Shown one piece after another: positions 49,251 to 58,151 of a stretch of DNA of 58,217 nt. Below the pieces are notes generated by a model that worked only from the letters and a program-made list of their open reading frames with translations, was not told where the DNA came from and made no database searches. How positions within the stretch are numbered: position 1 is the stretch's first letter; every line of letters starts with the position of its first letter. The stretch is from Hyphococcus sp. (GTDB lineage: Bacteria > Pseudomonadota > Alphaproteobacteria > Caulobacterales > Parvularculaceae), in NCBI GenBank assembly GCA_021776345.1, contig JAJFGC010000217.1, forward strand, positions 1 through 58,217, read 5' to 3'. The translations under genes were made by a program, and so were the position numbers.

Positions 49251-50699
49251 TTAGCTTTCTTTTTGTCCGCGAACTTTCAGTGCGCGCGCCACAGCGCTCA
49301 CTTTGGACGCGTTTGATCCTTTGACCATCACCACATCGCCCGGCTCGACGGCGTCTTCGACTGCGCCAACAAGACCGACGGCGGAGCCCGCAAATAGACC
49401 CCGCATCGACGCCGGCAATTTATCCCAGAGATGGCGCATTAACTCGCCGCTCACGTAAACCCGGTCAACCTTTGCCGCAAGCAGCGCCTCGGCTAGTCCG
49501 GCATGGAGCGCCGGAGCATCCGGCCCCAGTTCAAGCATTTCGCCCAAAACCGCAATGCGCTTGGCGCCGGCGCCAATCGGCGTTGCGCCGAGAAGCCCGA
49601 TTGCCGCAGCCATTGACACGGGGTTTGCGTTGTAGCTTTCGTCAATCAGCGTCGCTTCGCCTTGATCGACCATAACGCTCGCTCGAGCGCCGCGGCCTTC
49701 CGCGGGCCTTAGGCCGGCTAGCGCATTGATCGCTGCATCGAGGTTTGCGCCGACCGCTTCAGCCGCCGCCAGCGCCGCCAACATATTGATTGCCTGATGG
49801 CGTCCTGGAATGCCCGCCGTAACCTCGCGGACGTCTCCATTTATGCTGATTTTCAATCTGGCGCCGGCGCCGTCGCTTTTGTAGTCAAGCAACTGATAGT
49901 CGGCGGCCTCAGTCTCCCCGAATGTGACAAACGCCGCGGCGCCTGCTTGTTCGGCGCGCTTTTTCAATAACTCATAGTACCTATTGTCGATCGGCAAGAC
50001 CGCCACACCGCCACGCGCAAGGCCGGTGAAGATTTCCGCCTTGGCTTCCGCGATTTCTTCAACGGAATTAAAGAACTCAAGATGGGCCGCCGCAACAGTC
50101 GTCACAATCGCCGCGTGCGGCCTTACGAGGCCAGAGAGCGGAGAGATTTCGCCGGCATGATTCATCCCGATTTCGAACACGCCAAACTCGGCATGCATTG
50201 GCAATCGCGACAAGGTCAGCGGTACGCCCCAATGATTGTTGAAACTTTTGTCAGCCGCGTGCACCTCGCCGGAAACCGAAAGAATGTCGCGCAAGATTTC
50301 TTTTGTGCTGGTTTTGCCAGCGCTGCCGGTCACCGCGATGCGCTTGCCGAAATTGCGCCTGCGCGCTGCGACCGCGAGATCACGCAACCCCTGAAGCGTA
50401 TCGCCAACCACGAGCAAAGGCGCGCCCTCCGGGGCATCTTCCGGCGCGCGGGCAACCAGCGCCGCAGCGGCGCCGGCTTCAAAGGCGCTTTTTAAAAATT
50501 CGTGTCCGTCGCGCGCATCACGCAGCGCGACAAAAATATCACCTGGTTTCAGCGTCCGCGTATCAATCGAGATGCCGCCAGCAGCCCACTCCTCCGCCGT
50601 CCAGCCTTTTGCATCGCCGCCACGCGCGCATAGCGCGCCGCCGGTCGCCGCCGCCGCTTCATAAGCCGTCCATAAATTCTCGCTATGTGGTTCCGTCAT
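49251..50699 (-). CDS. murF: UDP-MurNAc-tripeptide--D-alanyl-D-alanine ligase
   Basis: 482 residues. Sits between murE and mraY. ATP site AVTGSAGKTSTKEILRDIL, FEIGMNHAGEISPL and LIDESYNANPVSM are the MurF signatures. Adds the D-Ala-D-Ala made by Ddl. Overlaps murE by 4 nt (ATGA). It begins with an N-terminal extension of ~30 residues before the Mur N-terminal domain (GGISIDTRTLKPGDIFVAL). Confidence 0.96.
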   Translation of the reverse strand: MTEPHSENLWTAYEAAAATGGALCARGGDAKGWTAEEWAAGGISIDTRTLKPGDIFVALRDARDGHEFLKSAFEAGAAAALVARAPEDAPEGAPLLVVGDTLQGLRDLAVAARRRNFGKRIAVTGSAGKTSTKEILRDILSVSGEVHAADKSFNNHWGVPLTLSRLPMHAEFGVFEIGMNHAGEISPLSGLVRPHAAIVTTVAAAHLEFFNSVEEIAEAKAEIFTGLARGGVAVLPIDNRYYELLKKRAEQAGAAAFVTFGETEAADYQLLDYKSDGAGARLKISINGDVREVTAGIPGRHQAINMLAALAAAEAVGANLDAAINALAGLRPAEGRGARASVMVDQGEATLIDESYNANPVSMAAAIGLLGATPIGAGAKRIAVLGEMLELGPDAPALHAGLAEALLAAKVDRVYVSGELMRHLWDKLPASMRGLFAGSAVGLVGAVEDAVEPGDVVMVKGSNASKVSAVARALKVRGQKES

Positions 50700-52135
50700 C
50701 GCCCGAGCTCCTTTTCGCGGCCCAACGCGGCTGCCTTCGCAACCTCAACATCGTTGAACGGCAAAGTTTCACCCCCCACCACCTGACCGGTTTCGTGCCC
50801 CTTCCCCGCAATCAAAAGCACATCCCCGTCTTCCAGCATTGCGGCCCCCGCTGCAATGGCTTTTCCTCTATCCCCAATTTCCGTTGCGCCGGGACATCCT
50901 TCCAGCATCTGACGACGGATCGCCGCCGGGTCTTCCGTCCGCGGATTATCATCGGTGACGATAACCACGTCAGCATTCTCCGCCGCCGCCGCGCCCATCA
51001 AAGTACGCTTTTGCGTATCGCGATCGCCGCCAGCGCCTATGATTGCAATCAGCCGCCCTTCGGTATGCGGCCGTAATGCGTTCAGCGCCGTCGCTACCGC
51101 ATCCGGCGTGTGCGCGTAATCGACATAGAGGCTGGCGCCGCCGATGGAAGCGGCCCGCTCCATCCGGCCGGGGATGGGCTCAAGCCGCTCAAGCAATGGT
51201 AATACCTTGTCAGCGGGCTCGCCGGAAGCAATCACTATCGCTGCCGCGACTAGGGCATTTTCCGCCTGAAAAGCGCCGACCAGTGGTAAATTAAGGTCAT
51301 GCACCCGGTTTTTCGCACGGACACTTATGCGCAACCCGGCTGCATGCGGTTTTGTATCCGTCAGCTTCAGGTCCGCACCGCGCACTCCAACAGTTTTGAG
51401 CGCCTTTTTTGCGTTGGTCGTCGCATTGGAAAAACGCGCCGCCAATTCATCATTATCATTGACCACAGCACAGCCGTCAGCTTGGAGCAGCTCGGTAAAA
51501 AGACGAAGTTTGGCGTTGAGATAATCCTCAAAATTGGCATGATAATCGAGATGGTCTTGGGTGATGTTCGTAAACGCAGCAACCGAGAATTTGACGCCAT
51601 CAGCGCGATGCTGCGCAAGTCCGTGACTTGATACTTCCATCGCCAGATGCGTGATGCCGGCGCGCGCCGCATCATGCAGCGTTTTGTGGAGCATCACCGG
51701 GTCAGGTGTCGTATGCGCCAGTGGCGCATTAAACGTCGCCCCGCGAACGCCTAACGTTCCCATGCTGGCGCTCTTCTTGCCGAGCAACTGCCAAAGCTGG
51801 GCGGCAAAGAGCGCCGTAGATGTTTTGCCATTGGTGCCGGTGATGCCGGCGATAAATTGTGGTTGAAGCGGAAAGAACGTTGCCGCCATTTGCGACAGCC
51901 GCCTGCGCGGCGTCTCATCGGCGACAGCAGGCAGCCGCGATTTAACGCCGGGGCGCGCCAGTATCGCCGCAGCGCCGCGCTCTTCTGCCTGGGCAATAAA
52001 ACTGGCGCCGTCAGCGGCGACACCTGGCAGCGCTGCGAAGAGGAAGCCACGCTCAACCGCGCGACTGTCCGCCGTTAATCCGACAATATCCGGATCAGGG
52101 GATATCGCCTCGCCGGCAAGAACGGAGAGCCTCAC
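50696..52135 (-). CDS. murE: UDP-MurNAc-dipeptide--meso-diaminopimelate ligase
   Basis: 479 residues. GITGTNGKTSTALFAAQL (ATP site), EVSSHGLAQHRADG and TDDNPRTEDPAAI. The DNPR motif specifies meso-diaminopimelate rather than lysine, so the peptidoglycan is of the usual Gram-negative type. Starts with LAGEAISPDPDIVGLTADSR. Overlaps the ftsI stop by 4 nt. Confidence 0.96.
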   Translation of the reverse strand: MRLSVLAGEAISPDPDIVGLTADSRAVERGFLFAALPGVAADGASFIAQAEERGAAAILARPGVKSRLPAVADETPRRRLSQMAATFFPLQPQFIAGITGTNGKTSTALFAAQLWQLLGKKSASMGTLGVRGATFNAPLAHTTPDPVMLHKTLHDAARAGITHLAMEVSSHGLAQHRADGVKFSVAAFTNITQDHLDYHANFEDYLNAKLRLFTELLQADGCAVVNDNDELAARFSNATTNAKKALKTVGVRGADLKLTDTKPHAAGLRISVRAKNRVHDLNLPLVGAFQAENALVAAAIVIASGEPADKVLPLLERLEPIPGRMERAASIGGASLYVDYAHTPDAVATALNALRPHTEGRLIAIIGAGGDRDTQKRTLMGAAAAENADVVIVTDDNPRTEDPAAIRRQMLEGCPGATEIGDRGKAIAAGAAMLEDGDVLLIAGKGHETGQVVGGETLPFNDVEVAKAAALGREKELGR

Positions 52136-53889
52136 TGCGCCCTCTCCGATTGGTTTTCATCAAGCCGCGCCTCGCGTCGTCCGTTCATGTCGCCGGAGAC
52201 AAACGCGGCAAGGGCGGTAGCTTCGTTAACTGGCGACAACCCAAGCAATGGCGCCGCGCGTGTTACAATACGCGAAAATGTCGGCGCGGCATTCCACCCC
52301 GCCGTCGCATAGCCAAAGGTCTCCGGTAGAGGTTGCGGCTCATCCAGCGATACCAGAATAACATAGCGCGGCGCATAGCCCGGCACGGCGCCAACGAAGC
52401 TTGAAATACGAGTATTGCGATTATAGCCGCCTGCTGCTGGCTTATCGGCGGTTGCGGTTTTTCCAATCGGAAAATAACCGGGCGCCTCCGCCTGTTCCGC
52501 GGTTCCATCAATGATGACCCGGCGAAGAATACGGCGCATGACGGCGCTCGTCTCCTCGGAAAATACACGCCGGGTCAACACCTCGCCATTGGCAAGAAAT
52601 GTTGGGCCATGGAATTCACCGCCATTCACCACCGCTGAGAATGCAGTCAACAAATGTAACGGCGTCACCGAAATCCCGTGACCATAGGCAATGGTTACGC
52701 TTTCGACCGGTCCCCATTTTTCCGGCGGCTCAGGTGCACGGTTTTCGGCAATCTCCATCGTCAGCGGATCGAGCAGACCAAGCTTTTTCAAATAGGCGCG
52801 CTGCAACGTTGCGCCGAGATCGCCGACCACCCGTGCAATGCCAATATTCGATGAAAACTGTACAACTTCGGATAAGGTCAAAATTCTGTTCTCGCCATGG
52901 AAATCGGTGATCCGCCGATCGGCGATTCGGAAACTTCCGCGCGCATCATATTCGCTCGCTTCCTGCGCTACATTCGCTTCCAGCGCCGCCGCCGCTGTAA
53001 ACGCCTTAAACGCCGAGCCCAATTCGTAGCGATCATAGGTGGCGCGATTGCGGCGGAAATCCGCCGGCGCGGCGCCCGGATTATTGGGATCAAAGTCGGG
53101 CAAGGAGGCAATCGCAATGACTTCTCCTGTTTCGACATCCATGACGCAGGCCCATGCGGCTTTTGCGCTAAATTTCTCCATCACCGCGCTGAGTTCGTCC
53201 TCAACAATCTGCTGCACGCGAATATCGATTGAGGCGCGTAAAGGGCCGGGTCCGCGCGCATCGTTGGCAACCTTTTCAAGCCCCATGACGCCGCCCTTGC
53301 CGCGTTCCTCATGGCCAACAATATGCGCTGCAAGATCAGCCTGCGGATAAAATCGCTTAATACGGGTTGCAAACCGAACGCCAGGCAATCCGAGATCGAA
53401 CACCGCCTGACGTTCCGTCGGCGTCAAATTGGTGCGCACCTCAACATAGCGGCCGCGGTTGAGCTTTTCTTCAAGGTCCGGCGCATCGATATCAGGCAAT
53501 ATGGCTTTAAGTTTTTCTGCCGTCTCGCGCGGGTCCCAAATTTCACTGCCGGCGACTTCAAGTGAAATCATTGGCAGATCAGTCGCAAGCAGCGCGCCCT
53601 TGCGGTCAACCAGCTCGACGCGCGGCGTATCGGACGACGGCGCATTGGCAAAACGGGCGCCCGGCGTGATGTGGCCAAAGGAAATAAACGCTAAACGCAC
53701 CCCAAGGGAGGCAAAGATGACGACAAACACAACTGCACACATCAAAATCCGGACGCGCGCGCGGTCAGCATGCTGCTGGCGCCCGCCTCGGGCGCGAATA
53801 TGCACCGTCTCGCATGGCGTCTCCGGCGCCAGGGCTTCCGCGATTACATAGGCGGTTGGTTTTTGTCGTTTGCCTTTGCGCTTGAACAT
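52132..53889 (-). CDS. ftsI: Septal transpeptidase FtsI (PBP3) with altered KTG motif
   Basis: 585 residues. One membrane helix (about 46-70), dimerisation region, then transpeptidase. Active-site SxxK is S292-AF-K295 (YELGSAFKAF), SxN is S346-S-N348 (FSSNIGIA). The third motif reads K477-T-A-T480 instead of KTGT, a one-base change (GGA to GCA), in GKTATADKPAAGGYN. Cross-links septal peptidoglycan made by FtsW. Preceded by ftsL (18 nt) and overlapping murE. Confidence 0.95.
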   Translation of the reverse strand: MFKRKGKRQKPTAYVIAEALAPETPCETVHIRARGGRQQHADRARVRILMCAVVFVVIFASLGVRLAFISFGHITPGARFANAPSSDTPRVELVDRKGALLATDLPMISLEVAGSEIWDPRETAEKLKAILPDIDAPDLEEKLNRGRYVEVRTNLTPTERQAVFDLGLPGVRFATRIKRFYPQADLAAHIVGHEERGKGGVMGLEKVANDARGPGPLRASIDIRVQQIVEDELSAVMEKFSAKAAWACVMDVETGEVIAIASLPDFDPNNPGAAPADFRRNRATYDRYELGSAFKAFTAAAALEANVAQEASEYDARGSFRIADRRITDFHGENRILTLSEVVQFSSNIGIARVVGDLGATLQRAYLKKLGLLDPLTMEIAENRAPEPPEKWGPVESVTIAYGHGISVTPLHLLTAFSAVVNGGEFHGPTFLANGEVLTRRVFSEETSAVMRRILRRVIIDGTAEQAEAPGYFPIGKTATADKPAAGGYNRNTRISSFVGAVPGYAPRYVILVSLDEPQPLPETFGYATAGWNAAPTFSRIVTRAAPLLGLSPVNEATALAAFVSGDMNGRREARLDENQSERAQ

Positions 53890-53907
53890 CCTTGGCGCCG
53901 ACCCTTC

Positions 53908-54282
53908 CTATTCAGCAGTGCTGAGCTGCGCCATAGCAATTGCATTGGTGATGACATCACTTGGGGACGTATCATCCGCGAACTCGCTTGCCATTCCGTC
54001 ATCATTCAACGCCGCCGCAAACTGCGTTGGCGAGACGATCTGGAGACTGTCGGATGGTCGCAAATCGGTTTTAGCCTTTGCGATTTTTGCAAGCCGCTCA
54101 GGATTTTCAAGATACGCAACCTCAGCCCGGAGGACCTGTATCTTTTGCAACTCATCGAGCTTGCCGGTTTCCAGCAGCTGAAGTTCGTCGCGCGTTTTAT
54201 CCACCGCCTGCTCTGCCCGGTAACGCCCAACAGACGCAGCAGCTAACAATATGCAAAGAAATAATGTTGTTATACGGAACAT
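53908..54282 (-). CDS. ftsL: Cell division protein FtsL
   Basis: 124 residues. N-terminal membrane helix (about 3-20, FRITTLFLCILLAAASVGRY) and a coiled coil to about residue 70 (TRDELQLLETGKLDELQKIQ). Position between rsmH and ftsI is diagnostic. Forms the FtsQLB complex that activates FtsWI. The stop of ftsL-to-ftsI spacing is 18 nt, and it starts directly after the rsmH stop. Confidence 0.9.
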   Translation of the reverse strand: MFRITTLFLCILLAAASVGRYRAEQAVDKTRDELQLLETGKLDELQKIQVLRAEVAYLENPERLAKIAKAKTDLRPSDSLQIVSPTQFAAALNDDGMASEFADDTSPSDVITNAIAMAQLSTAE

Positions 54283-55287
54283 TTATACTTTCCCTTCCTC
54301 AAAAACTTTTAAATGAATACGAACTGGAAGACCAAGGTCTTCGTCATCGTTTTTCGCCGCAGCCGCAAGCCTGGCGCCAGCGCGCAACTTCGCTGATCGT
54401 GCTCGCGGATTAACGCTGGTTTCTTCTTCACCGGGTTCAATCGCCTTGGCGAAAACCGGCTCAAATGTCGGCGCGGATTTCGGCGCGGGCGGCGCATGGC
54501 GCGACCCGCCCGATTGCGACGGAAACCTGTTTGCAAAAAACCGCTTGACGATTCGGTCTTCCAGCGAGTGAAATGTCACCGCAACAAGCCTTCCCGCGGG
54601 CCGCAGCAATCGCTCTGCGGCGCACAAACCAGAGACAAGCTGGCCAAGCTCGTCATTGACAAAAATTCGCAGCGCCTGAAATACACGCGTTGCCGGGTGA
54701 ATTTTCGATTTGCCGCGCGGCGGCGAGACTTTTTCGATGATCGCTGAAAGCGCCGTGGTTGTTGCGATTGGCGCGACATCACGGGCCTTTACGATTGCCC
54801 GCGAAATTCGCCCGCTTTTTTTTTCTTCGCCATAGGTTTTGAAAATCGACGCCAGCGATCGCGCATCCGCGACCGCAATAACATCGCTGGCGTCAGGCTT
54901 GGCGCCATCCATCCGCATTGATAGCGGTCCCTCATACCGGAACGAAAACCCCCGCTCCGGTTCGTCAAGCTGCATCGAGGATACGCCAAGGTCGAAGACA
55001 ATACCGTCAACGCTCTCTACGCCTTTTTCGGCAAGCGCCTCTTCCATTTCAGCAAATGGCCGGTTGATTAACCGCAACCGATCACCAAACTCATCAACCA
55101 GGGACTGAGCCCCTGCAATCGCGGAGGGGTCCCGGTCAAATCCGTAGACAGTGCAATTGGCCGCCTTCAGGATCGCGCGCGCATAACCGCCAGCGCCGAA
55201 GGTTGCATCAACGTAGATACCGTTTTCCCGGGGCGCGAGCGCCGTCACCACTTCACGCACCATCACCGGGACATGGGCCGCGCTCAT
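54283..55287 (-). CDS. rsmH: 16S rRNA (cytosine(1402)-N4)-methyltransferase RsmH
   Basis: 334 residues. SAM-binding VDATFGAGGYARAIL, DGIVFDLGVSSMQLDEPERGFSF, and VTFHSLEDRIVKRFF are the MraW/RsmH signatures. N4-methylates C1402 in the ribosomal P site. The start overlaps the mraZ stop (ATGA), as in the standard dcw order. Confidence 0.97.
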   Translation of the reverse strand: MSAAHVPVMVREVVTALAPRENGIYVDATFGAGGYARAILKAANCTVYGFDRDPSAIAGAQSLVDEFGDRLRLINRPFAEMEEALAEKGVESVDGIVFDLGVSSMQLDEPERGFSFRYEGPLSMRMDGAKPDASDVIAVADARSLASIFKTYGEEKKSGRISRAIVKARDVAPIATTTALSAIIEKVSPPRGKSKIHPATRVFQALRIFVNDELGQLVSGLCAAERLLRPAGRLVAVTFHSLEDRIVKRFFANRFPSQSGGSRHAPPAPKSAPTFEPVFAKAIEPGEEETSVNPRARSAKLRAGARLAAAAKNDDEDLGLPVRIHLKVFEEGKV

Positions 55288-55766
55288 GACACAACTCCAT
55301 TTGGCGTAGGATTGCGCAAAGAGAGTTTTGCGTCCGCAGTAATTTTTTCTTCTTCAGCAGCAATTTTTTCAAATTCATCCGGGTTCCAGATCTGAAACGA
55401 CGTGCCGAGACCGGCGAACATTGCCTTGCCCTCAAGTCCGGCGTGATCGCGCAGATGTTGCGGCAGGACCACCCGGCCTTCTTTGTCGAGGCCTACCTCA
55501 ACTACCCGCGCCGTGACGGTTCGCTCGAGACTTCGCCGTTTGTGGGAAAATGGGTCCAACGCCGCAATCGACGCCATCAGCGTTTCGATATAGTCAGCGC
55601 CTCCACAATCGAGGCATTTTTCGTCTGTAGACGGAATACAATAGATGGCGCCGCCACGCTCAAGATCGAGGACGCGGCGAAACCGCGCCGGCGTGGCGAG
55701 ACGACCCTTCGCATCAATCTTGTTTACAAACGACCCAAAAAACAGGGTCTCGGCCCCGCGCCGCAT
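55284..55766 (-). CDS. mraZ: Transcriptional regulator MraZ
   Basis: 160 residues from the ATG at 55766, which has GGAGG nine nt upstream; the track start is a TTG two codons earlier. Two SpoVT/AbrB-like repeats with the DxxxR signature: KIDAKGRLATPARFR and LDKEGRVVLPQHLR. MraZ rings bind TGGGN repeats before their own operon and repress it. Such repeats are present 90 nt upstream. First gene of the dcw operon. Confidence 0.96.
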   Translation of the reverse strand: MRRGAETLFFGSFVNKIDAKGRLATPARFRRVLDLERGGAIYCIPSTDEKCLDCGGADYIETLMASIAALDPFSHKRRSLERTVTARVVEVGLDKEGRVVLPQHLRDHAGLEGKAMFAGLGTSFQIWNPDEFEKIAAEEEKITADAKLSLRNPTPNGVVS

Positions 55767-55855
55767 GCCCAAATGCCTCCGCTGCAGCGCCCGCCAGTCA
55801 TGGAGATGACTTTGGGATACGCCGCCCCTAATGCCGTAAAACTCACGACATCTTT

Positions 55856-55885
55856 TGGGATAGCATGGTATCTTATGGGAGGCAA
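55856..55885 (-). promoter_or_regulatory. Probable mraZ promoter with overlapping MraZ operator
   Basis: On the plus strand three TGG boxes lie at exact 10-nt spacing: TGGGA (55856), TGGTA (55866), TGGGA (55876), the spacing known for E. coli MraZ sites. On the minus strand the same stretch reads TTGCCTC, 14 nt, GCTATCC, close to the Caulobacter sigma-73 pattern TTGACGS-N(10-14)-GCTANAWC. Operator covering the -35 to -10 region would give autorepression. A fourth TGGGA at 55813 is out of phase. Confidence 0.65.
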
Positions 55886-55921
55886 AGGATGATTCGCCCC
55901 AAAATCCGGGTTTTTGACGAT

Positions 55922-55997
55922 GATTCCGGAACAGAAACGGAACAATACCGAATCACCTAGACTCATCATCAGTAAACACAGGTTAATTTTTGATTAA
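55922..55997. promoter_or_regulatory. GANTC cluster and perfect CtrA-type box in fliJ-mraZ gap
   Basis: Three GANTC motifs (GATTC 55922, GAATC 55950, GACTC 55960) and TTAA-TTTTTGA-TTAA at 55983-55997. The 302-nt gap between fliJ and mraZ holds no gene. Both signals lie upstream of the mraZ promoter and suggest that the division operon is timed by CtrA and by methylation. The AT-rich context makes a chance match of the box less unlikely than at ftsZ or fliO. Confidence 0.55.
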
Positions 55998-56068
55998 AAA
56001 GCGAGGGCTAGCAACGAAGAGTTCTGCAGCCCGACGTCGCCGCCCTCATGCCGGCAACAACCGGCACC

Positions 56069-56494
56069 CTAGGACGCCTTTATCCGGGCGGCAAAACTCT
56101 CATCCGCAGCGGCAATCTCGCGCCGACCTGCTGATTTCTTTTCAGCGCGCTCGTTAACGCCGATCAGATGTTCCAGTTTTTGGATTTCGATGAAAGACGT
56201 TTCGAGTTTATCGCGGGCGCCCTCTTCAGCATTTTGCAGCGTCATCAGTGTTGTTTGTAGATTATGCCGCCTTGCCCGCACGCCTTCGACATAGGCCGCA
56301 AACGCCGCTGTGTCGCCGGCTCTAGCAGACACCTCTTCCTCACGCATGGTCTCGTCAAGAGCTTGCCGCGATGCTTCAGCAGACGCCTTTGCCCGCTCTA
56401 CATCGGCCAGGTCCGTGCGCAATGCTTCCGCGTCGGCACGCGCAATCTTCAGTAGTTTATTCAAGCTCTCGCGCGTGCGCACCGTATCTGTCAT
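56069..56494 (-). CDS. fliJ: FliJ-like flagellar export chaperone
   Basis: 141 residues, almost entirely coiled coil (RADAEALRTDLADVERAKAS and onwards), lacking membrane segments. Start overlaps the fliI stop by ATGA. FliJ promotes unfolding and transfer of export substrates with the FliI ATPase. Sequence is poorly conserved in this family, so the call depends on position and coiled-coil build. In Caulobacter fliI-fliJ also lies next to ctrA. Confidence 0.82.
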   Translation of the reverse strand: MTDTVRTRESLNKLLKIARADAEALRTDLADVERAKASAEASRQALDETMREEEVSARAGDTAAFAAYVEGVRARRHNLQTTLMTLQNAEEGARDKLETSFIEIQKLEHLIGVNERAEKKSAGRREIAAADESFAARIKAS

Positions 56495-57828
56495 TGATCA
56501 TGATCCTCTGCTAACGCCGATCCTAACATCGAAAACGTTTCCTCAATGGAAACGCGAGACGACAGGGCTTGCGCTAAAAAGTCTTCGAGTTTGGGTTGCA
56601 AGGCAATAGCGCGGTCAACGTCAGCGTTCGCGCCGTCTCGATAAGCGCCAATACGGATCAGTTCGCGCATGTCGTCATAGGCCGAGGCATGCAATCGCGC
56701 TGTCGCAATTAATGCGCCGTTGTCTTCGCTAACGGCGTCCGGCATCGCCCGCGAAATGGATTTCAAAATATCTACGGCCGGAAATCGCCCGCGCTCGGCG
56801 ATGCGCCGATCAAGGACAATATGACCGTCAAGGATCGCACGCGCCGCATCGGCAATCGGTTCATCATGATCGTCGCCCTCAACCAGCACGGAAAAAACGC
56901 CGGTAATATAGCCGGGCGATGCACTGTCGATGCCTGGCCCCGCGCGCTCAATGAGCGCCGGCATCGTCGAAAAGACCGACGGCGTATATCCTTTGGTCGT
57001 CGGCGGCTCGCCCGCGGCCAGACCAATCTCTCGTTGCGCCATCGCAATGCGCGTCAGTGAATCCATGAGACAAAGGACATGAGCGCCCTCATCACGAAAA
57101 TGCTCCGCCAGTGTCAGCGCCATGAAACCGGCTTCACGGCGCATCATGGCCGGTTCATCCGACGTTGCGACCACAACAATGGAGCGCGCCAACCCTTCTG
57201 GACCCAAATGATCTTCAATAAAATCGCGCACTTCCCGGCCGCGCTCGCCAATCAAGGCAATGACCGAGACATCGCACGCAGTGTTGCGCGCGATCATGCC
57301 AAGGAGCGCGGATTTACCGACACCAGAGCCGGAAAAGACACCCATCCGCTGCCCGGCGCGAGCCGGCGTGAAGGCGTTGAGCGCCTTAACGCCGAAATCA
57401 ACCGGTCCGCCCAATCTGGCGCGCAACGGTGCTGTCGGGGGGCTGGACCGGAGCAAGCGGCTAACAGCGCCCTCGTCTATTGGGCCTTTGCCGTCAATTG
57501 GCCGCCCGAGCCCATCGACGACGCGCCCGAGCCATGCATGAGACGGGCGAATGCTGGAGGCGTCGCGCAGAAACATCGTTCGAGCGCCGCGCCGAACACC
57601 TTCTACCGACCCAAAAGGCAAGGCCAGCGCACTCGTCTCATTGAGGCCGACAATCTCTGCAAGCAGCGGCGCCGAGCCTGTTTCGATTTCGACACGAGCG
57701 TTCATCTGTAACGCGCCGAGACGATCAGAGATTTCAAGCCCCAGCCCGGAAACGGAAAGAACGGCCCCCTCAACATTGAAGGGTTCTATTCGTGATACTG
57801 ATTTTTGGGCGGCGACAGCAATGGTCAT
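56491..57828 (-). CDS. fliI: Flagellum-specific ATPase FliI
   Basis: 445 residues, F1-beta-like ATPase of the flagellar type III export apparatus. Walker A GVFSGSGVGKSALLGM, VIALIGERGREVRDF, Walker B VLCLMDSLTRIAMAQREIGL, and GEPPTTKGYTPSVFS. It powers substrate release from chaperones at the export gate, whose FliP gene is at 23 kb. Divergent from ctrA across a 323-nt region. Confidence 0.97.
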   Translation of the reverse strand: MTIAVAAQKSVSRIEPFNVEGAVLSVSGLGLEISDRLGALQMNARVEIETGSAPLLAEIVGLNETSALALPFGSVEGVRRGARTMFLRDASSIRPSHAWLGRVVDGLGRPIDGKGPIDEGAVSRLLRSSPPTAPLRARLGGPVDFGVKALNAFTPARAGQRMGVFSGSGVGKSALLGMIARNTACDVSVIALIGERGREVRDFIEDHLGPEGLARSIVVVATSDEPAMMRREAGFMALTLAEHFRDEGAHVLCLMDSLTRIAMAQREIGLAAGEPPTTKGYTPSVFSTMPALIERAGPGIDSASPGYITGVFSVLVEGDDHDEPIADAARAILDGHIVLDRRIAERGRFPAVDILKSISRAMPDAVSEDNGALIATARLHASAYDDMRELIRIGAYRDGANADVDRAIALQPKLEDFLAQALSSRVSIEETFSMLGSALAEDHDQ

Positions 57829-58151
57829 GCGTTAACGGTCCTAACGAAATGAACCCCTTGGGGCGTTCAGGACCTTAACGGCGCGGAGTTTAAGCACGCG
57901 TAAACCAACCGCCGAAATTAATTGAAAAAAATTCGTCATGCTTAATGACAGGGCCTGCAAATCAAGTGATTACAGGGCGTTGGCGGTAATAAGAGTTGTC
58001 ATCGCCTTAAAAAATCATCGCGAAGGATCGAAAGCCGGCAAGCCTGTTAACCAATGTGAAAGCATATCGTCGTTAGCATCAGCCTTACAAAACAAAAATG
58101 CGCGGTTCATTAACGTTAAGGGGATGCCGCGCCGCGAAAAGGAGACGGACA
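57829..58151. promoter_or_regulatory. Divergent fliI / ctrA control region
   Basis: 323 nt without a gene. Eight TTAA half-sites lie here, including a 10-bp palindrome TTAACGTTAA (58110-58119) 32 nt before ctrA, TTAACCAA at 58047, and TTAA-GCACGCG-TAAA (57890-57904), one mismatch from a CtrA box, on the fliI side. No full TTAA-N7-TTAA and no GANTC motif was found. AAGGAG stands 7 nt before the ctrA start. Confidence 0.5.
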
